A DNA stretch of 64,000 nucleotides from CAZTPJ01 sp964614515 (lineage in GTDB: Bacteria; Planctomycetota; Phycisphaerae; Phycisphaerales; UBA1924), in contig CAZTPJ010000005.1 in NCBI GenBank assembly GCA_964614515.1, forward strand, positions 8,619 to 72,618, written 5' to 3'. Both the position numbers and the translations under genes were made by a program. The notes below the pieces were generated by a model. That model saw nothing but the letters and a program-made list of their open reading frames with translations. It searched no databases and was not told the DNA's origin. The stretch's first letter is position 1. Each line of letters starts with the position of its first letter. Below are positions 1-8,759 of the stretch, piece by piece.

Positions 1-990
1 GTCGAAGCGCCCTGTTCTGTCATTGGCGTCACGGCGATTGGCGGGGCGTCATACGCCTCGCTAGTTGGCCCATGGTCGCTGCGCGTGGACCGGATTCGTG
101 TGCCGATCGCGGACCTGCCCACCGCGGCCGAGGGGCTGCGCATCGTGCAGATCACCGACACACACTATGGCCCGCGCGTGCCGCTGTGGCTGATCCGTGA
201 AGCGGTCGATCGCGCGCTGGCCCTCAAGCCCGACATCATCGCACTCACGGGCGACTATGTTCACTATGAAGCACGGCACATCAAGGCGGGCGCGGAGGCC
301 TTTCGACCGCTGCTTGACGCCGCGATTCCCACCGTGGGCGTACTGGGCAATCACGACTGGTACGCGGATGGGCAAGCGATGGCCGCGGCGATGCGCGGCG
401 TTGGCGTTCGCATGATCGACAACGATCGCACCTGGTTCGACATGCGCACGCGGAAGTTCACCGATTCTCCCGCATCACAGCACGCGATCTGCTTCGCCGG
501 CGTGGGCGACCTGATGACACACATCGTCGATGTCCGTGCGGCGCTTTCGGGCGTGGATCCCGCCATGCCGCGCATCCTGCTCGCCCACGAGCCGGACACG
601 CTGGAACTGCCCGCGTTGTCCGGTGGATCCGGCGCATGGCTCGCCCATGTTCGACGCGGGCGCAAGACTGTTCGCGACTTCACGCCCGAGTATGGCCAAG
701 GCATCGCCGAAGGGAACACGCACACCAACCAGCCGACGCCGCGCCTGGACCTGGCACTCTGCGGCCACACGCACGGCGGTCAGGTTCGTTTGCCGATCAT
801 CGGCGCGCCGCTGGTTCCCAGCAGTTTCGGTGAGAAGTACGCGGGCGGGCTTGTGGCCGGGCCGACGTGCCCCGTGGTCATCTCGCGCGGCGTGGGCATG
901 TCGATCCTGCCGATTCGGATTGGCGTCCCACCAGAGATCACCGAGATCACGTTGACCCGTGCCAGCGCAGCGACCAATCGCGTCGAGTAG
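1..990 (+). CDS. Metallophosphoesterase, YkuE-like (5' end outside window)
   Basis: This is a calcineurin-like phosphoesterase. Visible metal-site motifs in order are QITDTHYG (Asp and His), TGDYVH, GNHDW and CGHTHGGQ, which are the usual block signatures of the family. The frame is open back to base 1, reading through a hydrophobic stretch and a PWSLRV segment typical of the region before the catalytic domain in membrane-tethered YkuE-type enzymes. The gene therefore very likely starts upstream of the window, and the GTG at 85 is only an internal candidate. The substrate cannot be told from sequence; family members act on phosphodiesters or lipid A-like phosphates. Confidence 0.9.
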   Translation, partial: VEAPCSVIGVTAIGGASYASLVGPWSLRVDRIRVPIADLPTAAEGLRIVQITDTHYGPRVPLWLIREAVDRALALKPDIIALTGDYVHYEARHIKAGAEAFRPLLDAAIPTVGVLGNHDWYADGQAMAAAMRGVGVRMIDNDRTWFDMRTRKFTDSPASQHAICFAGVGDLMTHIVDVRAALSGVDPAMPRILLAHEPDTLELPALSGGSGAWLAHVRRGRKTVRDFTPEYGQGIAEGNTHTNQPTPRLDLALCGHTHGGQVRLPIIGAPLVPSSFGEKYAGGLVAGPTCPVVISRGVGMSILPIRIGVPPEITEITLTRASAATNRVE

Positions 991-1092
991 ACACCATCGG
1001 CGGCTACCGCTTCGTCATGATCGCTGCAAGCCGTTTCCGGCGATACACTCATGCCTTGTTGGGCTCTTCGCGTCCACTTTGAAGGAGAACGC

Positions 1093-1269
1093 ATGGCCGA
1101 TCACACGACGAATAAGTTGCTGCTTGTCATCATCGCGATCTTGCTGCCGCCGCTGGCCGTGGGGCTTGTCAAGGGAATCGGCGGACACTTGATTCTGAAC
1201 ATCGTGTTGTGCCTTCTCTTCTGGCTGCCCGGGTTGCTGCATGCGTTGTGGGTCGTGCTGAACCAGTAG
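1093..1269 (+). CDS. YqaE/Pmp3 family small membrane protein
   Basis: This 58-residue protein has two hydrophobic segments (about residues 8-25 and 32-54) separated by a short polar turn. It carries the ILLPPLAVG and WLPGLLHALW motifs that define the Pmp3/YqaE (UPF0057) family of tiny membrane proteins, linked in other organisms to membrane potential and salt stress. The ATG at 1093 is preceded by AAGGAG at a proper distance, so it is preferred over the in-frame ATG at 1051. A -10-like TACACT lies at 1044-1049. It is monocistronic here. Confidence 0.85.
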   Translation: MADHTTNKLLLVIIAILLPPLAVGLVKGIGGHLILNIVLCLLFWLPGLLHALWVVLNQ

Positions 1270-1339
1270 GCTGCCGGCCACATTCCGTCAATCTGTGAAG
1301 CAGCCCTTGCGGCTGAACCGATCGTTCGCTCGCGGCCGA

Positions 1340-1345
1340 TACAAT
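1340..1345 (+). promoter_or_regulatory. Putative -10 box for the DUF202 gene
   Basis: TACAAT is followed after only five bases by the ATG at 1351, and no ribosome binding site lies between them. Transcription would begin at or next to the start codon, which implies a leaderless mRNA. No good -35 is visible. Confidence 0.45.
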
Positions 1346-1350
1346 GCTCC

Positions 1351-1740
1351 ATGAGGCGCCGACCCTATCGCCACGGGCAGAGACTGACGCTCGCGGATCA
1401 CCTCGCGATTGATCGCACGATTCTGTCGAACGAGCGAACCGGCCTGGCCTATGCCCGCACGTCGCTGGCGATGCTCATCGTCGGCGGCACGTGCCTGAAG
1501 TTCTTTGACTCGTGGACCATGTGGGCCATCGGCGGGGTCTTCATCGCCGGCGCACTGCTCGTCGGCGTGCGCGGCGTGATGCGCTACACGCAGACCGCAC
1601 AATACCTCGCCGCCGCGCTCGAAGAACAAACCGGCGCGCCGGACCATCCGCTCAAGGAAGCCGTCAGGGAGTCACACAAGGAGCCCGCTGAGTCTCCCGC
1701 TAAGAAACCGCAGGCGACAACGGCCACCACCAAAGAATGA
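1351..1740 (+). CDS. DUF202 (YidH-like) membrane protein
   Basis: This 129-residue protein has the DUF202 signature LSNERTGLAYARTSLAM followed by two membrane segments (about residues 34-52 and 56-76). The C-terminal tail is charged and rich in Lys, Glu and Pro. The biochemical role of the family is unknown. The start at 1351 sits five bases after a TACAAT box and lacks a Shine-Dalgarno sequence. The 3' end overlaps the convergent transporter gene by 41 bases. Confidence 0.85.
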   Translation: MRRRPYRHGQRLTLADHLAIDRTILSNERTGLAYARTSLAMLIVGGTCLKFFDSWTMWAIGGVFIAGALLVGVRGVMRYTQTAQYLAAALEEQTGAPDHPLKEAVRESHKEPAESPAKKPQATTATTKE

Positions 1741-3496
1741 CCGGCCACACGACCACGATCATCACGATTGTCATCGGCACGCCAAGCCGCGCATAGTCTC
1801 CAAAGCGATACCCGCCCGGACCCATCACCAGCGTGTTGGATTGATGCCCGATCGGCGTGAGGAACGCCGCGGAACACCCGATGGCCGTCGCCATCAGAAA
1901 CGGATCAGGTGAACAGTCCAGTCCGACGGCCAGTCGCAGGGCAATGGGCGCCATGAGCACCGCGGCCGCGGCGTTATTGATGATGTCAGACAATGTCATG
2001 CATGTGACGAGCAACATGCCCAGCGCGAGCCACGGCGGCACGCCGCTGGCGACGTCGAGCATGAGCGTGGCGACGCGATCGGCCGTGCCCGTGGCTTCAA
2101 GCGCTTCGCCCAGCGGCAACATGGCGCCCAGGAGGACGATCACGGGCCACTCGATCGCTCCATAGGCATCGCGCAGCGTCACGAGTTTCGTCATCACCAT
2201 CGCAAAGGCGCACGCGCTGAGCGCCACCGCCGCCGACGTCACACCGAACAACATCAGGGACATCGCCGCCACAAGCAGACCGGCCGCGAGCACAATGCGC
2301 CGCGGCTTGCCCAGCCCCACATCCCGCGCCGCCAGCGGAAGACACCCGATCGTCGCCAGCGTCGTCGGCATCGCCTCAGCATCACCCTGGAACAACAGGA
2401 TGTCGCCGGGTTTGATCGACTCATCGCGCAGCCGCTTCTTGATGCGCCGGCCCTGACGCGCGAGGCCCAGCAGGTTCAGGCCGTAACGCTGGCGCAGACT
2501 GATCTGCACCGGCGTGCGACCGGCGAGGAGACTATCAGACTGGACCACGGCCTCGGTCAGCGCGATCTGCCGGGACTTGACGAACTCCTCATCGAGTTCG
2601 GCCGCGCCCTCCACTTCCAGCCCAAGCGAATCGGCCAGTGACTTGATCTCTTCACTGTCGCCCTCGACGGCGAGGATGTCGCCCGCGCGAAGTTTCATGT
2701 TCGGACGAGGCATCGTCAACTGCCGATCATTCCGCCCCCCACGCGCAAGCCCGATCACCACCACGTCCGCTTCCTGTTTATGCATCAGGTCACGCACGGT
2801 CATTCCCACGGCCTTCCCATCCTCCGGCACGACCAGTTCCGAGACATAGGCATCAACCTGAAACATGGATGCACTCGATGCCGACGCCTCGCGCCGCGGC
2901 AGCAGTCGCCATCCCACAGACCCAAAAAACGCCACACCCGCCAGCGCCACCGCACACCCCACCGGCGCGAAATCAAACAACCGAAACGGCGAACCCACCG
3001 CATCGGCGCGATACGTCGAGACGATCAGGTTTGCCGGCGTGCCGATGAGCGTCTGCATTCCGCCCAGCAGCGACGCGAACGCCAGCGGCATCAGCAGGAA
3101 CGATGGCGAACGCCCCGCGCGACGCGCAGCCTGAATCGCAACAGGAAGCAGAATCGACAACGCGCCCACATTGTTCATAAACGCCGACAACACCACGGCC
3201 GCACCTGTAAACGCGAACACTTGAACCGTGGCCGAAGTCCCCAGCACGCCAAGCCGCGAGCCGATGAGCGACACCACGCCGGAACCCTGAAGCCCTCGCG
3301 ACACCACCAGCACGGCCGCCACGCTGATTACCGCCGGATGACCAAACCCCGCAAACGCCCGATCCGCCGGAACCACGCCCACAAGCGTCAACGACAAGAG
3401 CACCAGCAGCGCCACCACGTCATAGCGCCATCGCCCCCACACAAACAACACCAGCGCCACAAGCAATCCGGCACAAAGCAGAATCTGGTGCGTCAT
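1700..3496 (-). CDS. SLC13/DASS-type transporter with two TrkA-C (RCK_C) domains
   Basis: This 598-residue membrane protein has an N-terminal block of about five membrane segments, a cytoplasmic insert with two RCK_C/TrkA-C-like domains (about residues 190-370, including AGDILAVEGD and PGDILLFQGD), and a second block of membrane segments. It has paired SLC13-like signatures, NNVGALSILLPVA and NNAAAAVLMAPIA, each with the Asn-rich hairpin that binds the carboxylate or sulfate and Na+. It probably imports a divalent anion such as sulfate or a dicarboxylate. The ATG at 3496 has GGGAG upstream; the frame stays open further upstream, but there it overlaps the divergent HMG-CoA lyase gene. Confidence 0.88.
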   Translation of the reverse strand: MTHQILLCAGLLVALVLFVWGRWRYDVVALLVLLSLTLVGVVPADRAFAGFGHPAVISVAAVLVVSRGLQGSGVVSLIGSRLGVLGTSATVQVFAFTGAAVVLSAFMNNVGALSILLPVAIQAARRAGRSPSFLLMPLAFASLLGGMQTLIGTPANLIVSTYRADAVGSPFRLFDFAPVGCAVALAGVAFFGSVGWRLLPRREASASSASMFQVDAYVSELVVPEDGKAVGMTVRDLMHKQEADVVVIGLARGGRNDRQLTMPRPNMKLRAGDILAVEGDSEEIKSLADSLGLEVEGAAELDEEFVKSRQIALTEAVVQSDSLLAGRTPVQISLRQRYGLNLLGLARQGRRIKKRLRDESIKPGDILLFQGDAEAMPTTLATIGCLPLAARDVGLGKPRRIVLAAGLLVAAMSLMLFGVTSAAVALSACAFAMVMTKLVTLRDAYGAIEWPVIVLLGAMLPLGEALEATGTADRVATLMLDVASGVPPWLALGMLLVTCMTLSDIINNAAAAVLMAPIALRLAVGLDCSPDPFLMATAIGCSAAFLTPIGHQSNTLVMGPGGYRFGDYARLGVPMTIVMIVVVWPVILWWWPLSPAVS

Positions 3497-3631
3497 GTGA
3501 TGAAACTCCCGCGGCCGGTGAAGGGGCAGTATACCGGCGCGGCACGCCGCGATCCCCAGGGGTGCGTTCGATTCACTCAAACCCACTGCGATACTGGTCC
3601 GGGCGGGACTCGCGCCGTAGCATGAGCCACG

Positions 3632-4567
3632 ATGCCCGGGCACGTCCGCATCACCGATGTCGCTCCCCGCGATGGCCTTCAGAACGAAGCCGCGACCATC
3701 TCCACGCCCGACAAGATCCGGCTCATTCGCGCCTTGTGCGCCACCGGCGTTGAAGAAGTCGAGGCCACCAGTTTCGTCTCGCCAAAGTGGGTGCCGCAAC
3801 TGGCCGATGGGCCGGAAGTGCTCGCGGCCGTGGCCCACATCTCGCCGCGACCGATCATCTCCGCGCTTGTTCCCAACGTTCACGGGATGGATGCGGCCCT
3901 GCGCGTCAATGAACGCGCGTATGCGGAAACGGGACGCGTGGTGATCGACAAGATCGCGGTCTTCACGGCCGCGAGCGAGACCTTCACGAAGAAGAACACC
4001 AACGCGACGATCGCGGAGACGATCGAGCGGTTTCGCCCCGTGGTGGTGCTTGCGCGCAAGCATGCGCTGCTGGTGCGGGCGTATGTATCGTGCGTGATTG
4101 CGTGTCCGTTTGAAGGGCCGACGCCGCCATCGAGCGTGGCGCGCGTCGCGTCCATGCTCGCGGACCTTGGCGTGGATGAGATCGACCTTGGGGACACGAT
4201 CGGCGCGGGCGAGCCGGCGACTGTGACGGCCATGCTCACCGCCGCGATGGCTGCGCCGGGCGCGGCGAACAACGCCGAACTTGCCTGGACGCTGCATCTG
4301 CACGACACGTTCGGGCGTGCACTCGCGTGCGTGAAGGCCGCGCTCGATGTGGGCATTCGTTCGTTCGACGGCGCGGCCGGGGGTCTGGGCGGCTGTCCAT
4401 ACGCGGGAACGCCTGATCGCCGCGCGCCGGGGAACATCTCAACCACCGCGCTTGTCGGCGCGATCCACGACGCGAGATACGAAACGAGCGTCAATCGCGA
4501 GGCGCTGAATCGCGCGAGCGAACTCGCGTCGAACCTCGCCTCCCGAGCACGGGAAGCCGCGCGATGA
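3632..4567 (+). CDS. mvaB: Hydroxymethylglutaryl-CoA lyase
   Basis: This 311-residue protein is a TIM-barrel enzyme cleaving HMG-CoA to acetoacetate and acetyl-CoA, the last step of leucine catabolism. It shows the N-terminal APRDGLQNE block with the catalytic Arg-Asp, the metal-binding HLHDTFG block, and the GGLGGCPYAG loop with the active-site Cys. The length matches the family. The ATG at 3632 follows a TAGCAT box by eight bases without a clear ribosome binding site. The 3' end overlaps the next gene by ATGA, so the three genes to 6065 form one operon. Confidence 0.93.
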   Translation: MPGHVRITDVAPRDGLQNEAATISTPDKIRLIRALCATGVEEVEATSFVSPKWVPQLADGPEVLAAVAHISPRPIISALVPNVHGMDAALRVNERAYAETGRVVIDKIAVFTAASETFTKKNTNATIAETIERFRPVVVLARKHALLVRAYVSCVIACPFEGPTPPSSVARVASMLADLGVDEIDLGDTIGAGEPATVTAMLTAAMAAPGAANNAELAWTLHLHDTFGRALACVKAALDVGIRSFDGAAGGLGGCPYAGTPDRRAPGNISTTALVGAIHDARYETSVNREALNRASELASNLASRAREAAR

Positions 4568-5307
4568 TCCAGGTTGAACCGCTTGGCGACGTCGCGGTGA
4601 TTCGTCTCGATCGACCCGAAAAGCGCAACGCGCTGACGCCGAAGATGCTCGCATCGCTTCGCGGCGCGGTCGATCGGGCATCTTCCGCTCGCGCCATTGT
4701 GCTTTCCGGCGTGGGCGATGTCTTCTGTGCCGGCTTTGACCTGTCGCTCTGCCGTGATGACGAAGTCGCATTGACGAACTTGCTCGAAGGACTCTCGCGC
4801 GCGATTCGTTCGCTGCGCACCGCGCCGTGTCCCGTGGTTGTCTCCGCGCATGGCGCGGCCATCGCGGGCGGGTGCGCTTTGCTCGGCGGCGCGGACTTCG
4901 TCATCACGAACACCGCCGCAAAACTCGGCTATCCCGTGCTGCGACTTGGCATCTCCCCGGCCGTGTCGTATCCAACGCTCGCCGCCGCGATCGGCCATGG
5001 ACCGGCGCGGGCGAGATTGCTCGATCCTCACCTTATCTCTGGCGAAGCAGCAATGCGCATCGGCCTGGTTCACGAGTGTGTTGAATCTCCGGCGGCGTGC
5101 GAAGCCCGCGCGATCGCCCTCGCGCACAATCTCGCGGAAAAGCCCCCGCACGCACTCGCGTACACCAAGCGATGGCTCGACACGCTCGCGGACCTTGACA
5201 ACGATGCTGCGTATGAAGCCGCGCTCGCCGCATCGCTCGCGTGTGTCGGGTCGCCCGAGCAGCAGGAGCGCCTCGCGGCGATGTGGAGCAAGGAGGGCAC
5301 ATCATGA
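4564..5307 (+). CDS. Enoyl-CoA hydratase/isomerase family protein lacking both catalytic Glu
   Basis: This 247-residue crotonase-fold protein has the CoA-binding and oxyanion-hole blocks FCAGFDLS and GAAIAGGCALL. At the two positions that hold catalytic glutamates in rat enoyl-CoA hydratase it has Ala (GGCALLGGAD) and Val (GYPVLRLG). It may therefore catalyse something other than hydration, or be a non-catalytic subunit. It starts by ATGA overlap with the HMG-CoA lyase gene and ends by ATGA overlap with another crotonase gene. The context points to acyl-CoA breakdown, probably of leucine. Confidence 0.85.
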   Translation: MIQVEPLGDVAVIRLDRPEKRNALTPKMLASLRGAVDRASSARAIVLSGVGDVFCAGFDLSLCRDDEVALTNLLEGLSRAIRSLRTAPCPVVVSAHGAAIAGGCALLGGADFVITNTAAKLGYPVLRLGISPAVSYPTLAAAIGHGPARARLLDPHLISGEAAMRIGLVHECVESPAACEARAIALAHNLAEKPPHALAYTKRWLDTLADLDNDAAYEAALAASLACVGSPEQQERLAAMWSKEGTS

Positions 5308-6065
5308 GTGATCTGGTCACACTCCGTTTCTCCGGCGGCATTGGCACACTCACGCTCCATCGTCCCGATGCGCGCAATGCGCTCTCGCTTGATCTGCTTC
5401 AGGCGATGCTTGATCGCCTCAAGCAATGCGCGGCGGACGATGCCTGCCGCGTGCTTGTCATCACCGGCGAAGGCAAGTCATTCTGCGCCGGCATGGACCT
5501 CAAGGCGGTGACATCCGATCAGGGCCTCGCCGCGGGTTTGCATGCCGAACTGCTGCACGCGCTCGCCTCCGTCACGCTCGCGCTGCGAACGCTCCCGGCC
5601 GTCACGCTGGCAAAGGTCAACGGCGCGGCCATCGGCGGCGGGTGCGGCCTCGCGTGTGCGTGCGACCTGGCCATCACACACGATGATTCGAAAATGGGGT
5701 TTCCGGAAGTGGATCTTGGGGTCGGCCCGGCCGTGGTCGCGCCGTGGGTTGTGAAGAAGATCGGCGCGGGTCAGGCCCGTGCGGTGCTGCTGCGCGGCGG
5801 ATTGATGTCGGGCAAAGAGGCCCACGCGATTGGAATCGTCGATCACCGCGTCGAGTCGCGCGAAGGGCTTGATGCCGCCGCCGATGCCATCGCCACTCGA
5901 CTCGCATCCGCCGGTCCGGCCGCAATGCGCGCCACCAAGGAACTCCTCAATCGACTCGATGGATCGACGGATGAGTCTGTGCTTCGCCGCGCGGCCGATT
6001 TGTCCGCACAGGTACTCGCGATGCCGCAGACGCAGGCGACGCTGCGTGCGAAGTTCAGCCAGTGA
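5304..6065 (+). CDS. Enoyl-CoA hydratase family, LiuC-like (methylglutaconyl-CoA hydratase candidate)
   Basis: This 253-residue crotonase-fold protein has the oxyanion-hole blocks FCAGMDLK and GAAIGGGCGLA. The first catalytic Glu position is Gly (GGCGLACACD) and the second Glu is kept (GFPEVDLGVGPAVVAP). That pattern, with the PAVVxPxVV extension, resembles LiuC of leucine/isovalerate catabolism, which makes HMG-CoA. A HMG-CoA lyase two genes upstream supports this. The ATG at 5304 overlaps the previous stop as ATGA and has AGGAGG at 5291-5296. The substrate is inferred. Confidence 0.87.
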   Translation: MSDLVTLRFSGGIGTLTLHRPDARNALSLDLLQAMLDRLKQCAADDACRVLVITGEGKSFCAGMDLKAVTSDQGLAAGLHAELLHALASVTLALRTLPAVTLAKVNGAAIGGGCGLACACDLAITHDDSKMGFPEVDLGVGPAVVAPWVVKKIGAGQARAVLLRGGLMSGKEAHAIGIVDHRVESREGLDAAADAIATRLASAGPAAMRATKELLNRLDGSTDESVLRRAADLSAQVLAMPQTQATLRAKFSQ

Positions 6066-6110
6066 ACACACACAGGCCAAGCGCCGGTACCAGCGCTAAA
6101 AAATACTGCT

Positions 6111-7406
6111 TCAGTTCAAATCCGCGCACGCCCAGTTCACGCCGCCGCGAGACTTCACCGGCGCGAGCAGATGGACGCGAATCTCCGCGTCGAGCAGGTG
6201 TCGCACATGCGAAATCTGATCGGTAATCAAATGCAGCATGGGCTTGGCGGTTGTTCGAGCGAAATGAACGCTTGGCTCGGCCGCGGCGATCAATCCCAAG
6301 TGTGCCCGCGACCAGGCGCAGGCGGTCATGAGTTGGGCGATGGCCCGCGCTTCGGCGGCTTCGCCATCCTTGCCCGCCAGCGCGAGCAGATGCAGACCCC
6401 CGCGAACATCCACGGCGAACTCAACTCCCTCCGCATGGGGACATCGCACGCTCAGCGATGTCAGGTCGCCGCCGACGGTCACCGCGAGCGAACTTGGCGT
6501 GGGCACGCCGGCCGTCTCCCCGCGTTCGGAGCCGAGGATCGGCGCGGCGTCGCGTCCGGGCACGCCGAGTCTTCGTTCGCGCGATGGGCTGGCTGGCGCA
6601 GCGTGACGCGTCGCGCCGCCGGTTTCGAGCAGGCGGACAAACTCGGCGGGCGTGACGCCCGGTCCGGTGTACATCGTGGTCACCCCGCGCAGGGGTTCCG
6701 CCGACGCCGGCACGAGCGACAGCCGCCGCCCAAGAAACGCATCCGCGCAGCGAACGATCTTGTCAGCCGCACGCGCCGCGCACTCGACCCTGCGATCAAG
6801 GACCATCAGCGCGAGTTCCTGCTGTGGCGACATGATGCCCGCCAAGGTCTTGATCGCGCGATACGCCGCGACGACCGACGCCTCGTCCGCCGACGTGGCA
6901 ATCGTCACGCGCGTGCCCTGCTTGAGGGTCACGGGGTCCAGCGCAGCCGCGTCATCGACCTCAAGCACCCACTGCATCACGATCGGCGCAAGAACGCCGA
7001 TCGCCTCCGCAAGCGTGCCGCCCGGCCGCACACCGAACTCATCATCCCCGAGTACCGACACCGCGGCGGAACCCGCGAGGCGACACACGGCCACGGTCTG
7101 ATGCACCTGTCCTCGGCGAATCGCTGCCAGCAACAACCCGGCCTCCGGGGAACCGCTCGTCAGGTTGACCACGATGTCCACGGTACGGGCGCGAGGGCCA
7201 GATGGCTCCAGACGTGGATTTGGAAGGGTTGGCGCGTGCGGCGCATCGTCTGCCATGTCGCCCCCGAGGAAGAGATCCGTGAGGGCATCATACTCGTCGG
7301 CGGGTAGATCGGCGGTCTCTCGGCGCGGAAAATGCGCTGAACCTGCTCCGTTGGCAGGTTCTCGCTGTGGGAAACCTCGTCGAATGGGCGTCTGCTCTTC
7401 GGGCAC
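6111..7406 (-). CDS. Unidentified ParA-linked protein with a MinD/FlhG-like half-domain
   Basis: The function of this 431-residue protein is not recognised. The first 60 residues look disordered. The stretch around residues 150-235 (IATSADEASVVAAYRAIKT, then a variant hydrophobic strand and FLGRRLSLVPASAEP) resembles the second half of MinD/FleN-type SIMIBI ATPases (TTPEPTAITDAYALIK...), but no Walker A motif exists anywhere in the protein. A second domain spans about residues 300-425. The GTG at 7406 is chosen because GGAG lies upstream and it begins 33 bases after the ParA gene ends, implying an operon with ParA. It could be a degenerate ATPase acting as ParA partner; that is inference. Confidence 0.75.
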   Translation of the reverse strand: MPEEQTPIRRGFPQREPANGAGSAHFPRRETADLPADEYDALTDLFLGGDMADDAPHAPTLPNPRLEPSGPRARTVDIVVNLTSGSPEAGLLLAAIRRGQVHQTVAVCRLAGSAAVSVLGDDEFGVRPGGTLAEAIGVLAPIVMQWVLEVDDAAALDPVTLKQGTRVTIATSADEASVVAAYRAIKTLAGIMSPQQELALMVLDRRVECAARAADKIVRCADAFLGRRLSLVPASAEPLRGVTTMYTGPGVTPAEFVRLLETGGATRHAAPASPSRERRLGVPGRDAAPILGSERGETAGVPTPSSLAVTVGGDLTSLSVRCPHAEGVEFAVDVRGGLHLLALAGKDGEAAEARAIAQLMTACAWSRAHLGLIAAAEPSVHFARTTAKPMLHLITDQISHVRHLLDAEIRVHLLAPVKSRGGVNWACADLN

Positions 7407-7439
7407 TCTTCTTTGCTCCGCTCGACGTGCGATTCGCGT

Positions 7440-8597
7440 TCAGGGCGGCGGTTGGCCGAGCGATGGCCGTGACGCATCCAACTCACCCGCGACAGTAGAC
7501 CGATCAAATCCACCGATGCCGGGACGACCCAGTGAACCCACCCCGGACACGCCGGCGGAAGTGCGCTCGCTTGATTCACTCGACATCACGCGGTCAAACA
7601 TCGAAGATGACGCCTGAGCCTCGGGTGAACTCTCGCGCGAAGGTGGCGGCGCATCATGAGGCTCCCACACATCCCCGCTGCCGGGAGTGCCCAGGCCCCC
7701 ATCCGCAGCCGTCTCACGCGGCGACGCCTGCGCGGGAACCGAGTCCCCAAGGCCGTGCGTCAGAATGCGAATGTCCGGCGTCATCCCGGCCAGGCCCTCT
7801 TCAGAGAGCGAGTCGATCTCGATGCCGGAACGCTCCAGCAGCCACTTGGCGAGCGCCTGATACTGCTGCGTCGCGGACGACTGCGGGGCGTATTCAACGA
7901 CAGGCTGACCGAACGAGGCCGCTTCCCGCAGCGCCGGGTCCATGTTGATCACCACGGGAATCACGCGGTTTCCGAACCTGCGGCGCAGTTCGCTGAGCAG
8001 ATCTCGGGCGAGCGCGCTCGATTCATCATGCATCGTCGCGAGCAGCCAGGCCGGGGCGCGAGCCCCGAGGCGACGCTCGATCGAACGCACCGTGTTGATC
8101 TGCTTCGTCGCGCCCTGCAGCGAGAAGTAACTCGTTTCGACGGGAATGATGATCTCAGAGGCGGCCGTGATCGCATTGAACGCCAGAAGGCCAATGGCCG
8201 GCGAACAGTCAATGCACGCGATGTCATATCGCGAGGCCACGGTGTCAAGAAACGCCGAGAGCCTTCGTTCCTTGTCCGGACGCTCGGCCAGGCCGCCGCG
8301 CGAGGCTTCAAGCCCGGCGACCCTCATTCGGCTGGGGGCAAGATCAAGGTTTCGACTCACGCGCCACAGCAACCGTGAGACATCCACCGTCGCCGGATCG
8401 GCCGCGAGCATCGCGTCGCCGATGTCCAAATCGATGCGTTGCTCCGGAATGGCAAGACCGGCGGCACAATGCGACTGGGGATCCATGTCCACCAGCAGCG
8501 TGCGCAGACCAAGTTTCGCGAAGATTCCCGCGAGATTGATGGATGTGGTGGTCTTCCCACATCCGCCCTTTTGATTGATGATCGTGATGGCGCGCAT
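7440..8597 (-). CDS. ParA/Soj-family partitioning ATPase
   Basis: This 385-residue protein has the deviant Walker A motif KGGCGKTTTSINLA at its N-terminus, a Walker B-like LLVDMDPQ, and the switch segment IDCSPAIGLLAFNAI. It is a ParA-type ATPase of about 250 residues followed by a 130-residue Gly/Pro/Ser-rich tail that is unusual for ParA and probably disordered. ATG 8597 is chosen over an adjacent TTG because the motif then begins at the usual distance. No parB is nearby; the downstream partner is an unknown protein. It may position protein cargo rather than DNA. Confidence 0.9.
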   Translation of the reverse strand: MRAITIINQKGGCGKTTTSINLAGIFAKLGLRTLLVDMDPQSHCAAGLAIPEQRIDLDIGDAMLAADPATVDVSRLLWRVSRNLDLAPSRMRVAGLEASRGGLAERPDKERRLSAFLDTVASRYDIACIDCSPAIGLLAFNAITAASEIIIPVETSYFSLQGATKQINTVRSIERRLGARAPAWLLATMHDESSALARDLLSELRRRFGNRVIPVVINMDPALREAASFGQPVVEYAPQSSATQQYQALAKWLLERSGIEIDSLSEEGLAGMTPDIRILTHGLGDSVPAQASPRETAADGGLGTPGSGDVWEPHDAPPPSRESSPEAQASSSMFDRVMSSESSERTSAGVSGVGSLGRPGIGGFDRSTVAGELDASRPSLGQPPP

Positions 8598-8759
8598 CAA
8601 CGGAATCCAAGCCCGTCATCCCGGTGGAGCGACATTCTCCCCGTGGACACCCTCCGACTCCGCCCGATGACTCGAACCACCCCGTCTATCGGTTCCGCAT
8701 CACGGATTCCTTCAAAGCTCTTGAAATCCGAAGAGGATTCAGGGGAGTACGGGGGGCGT

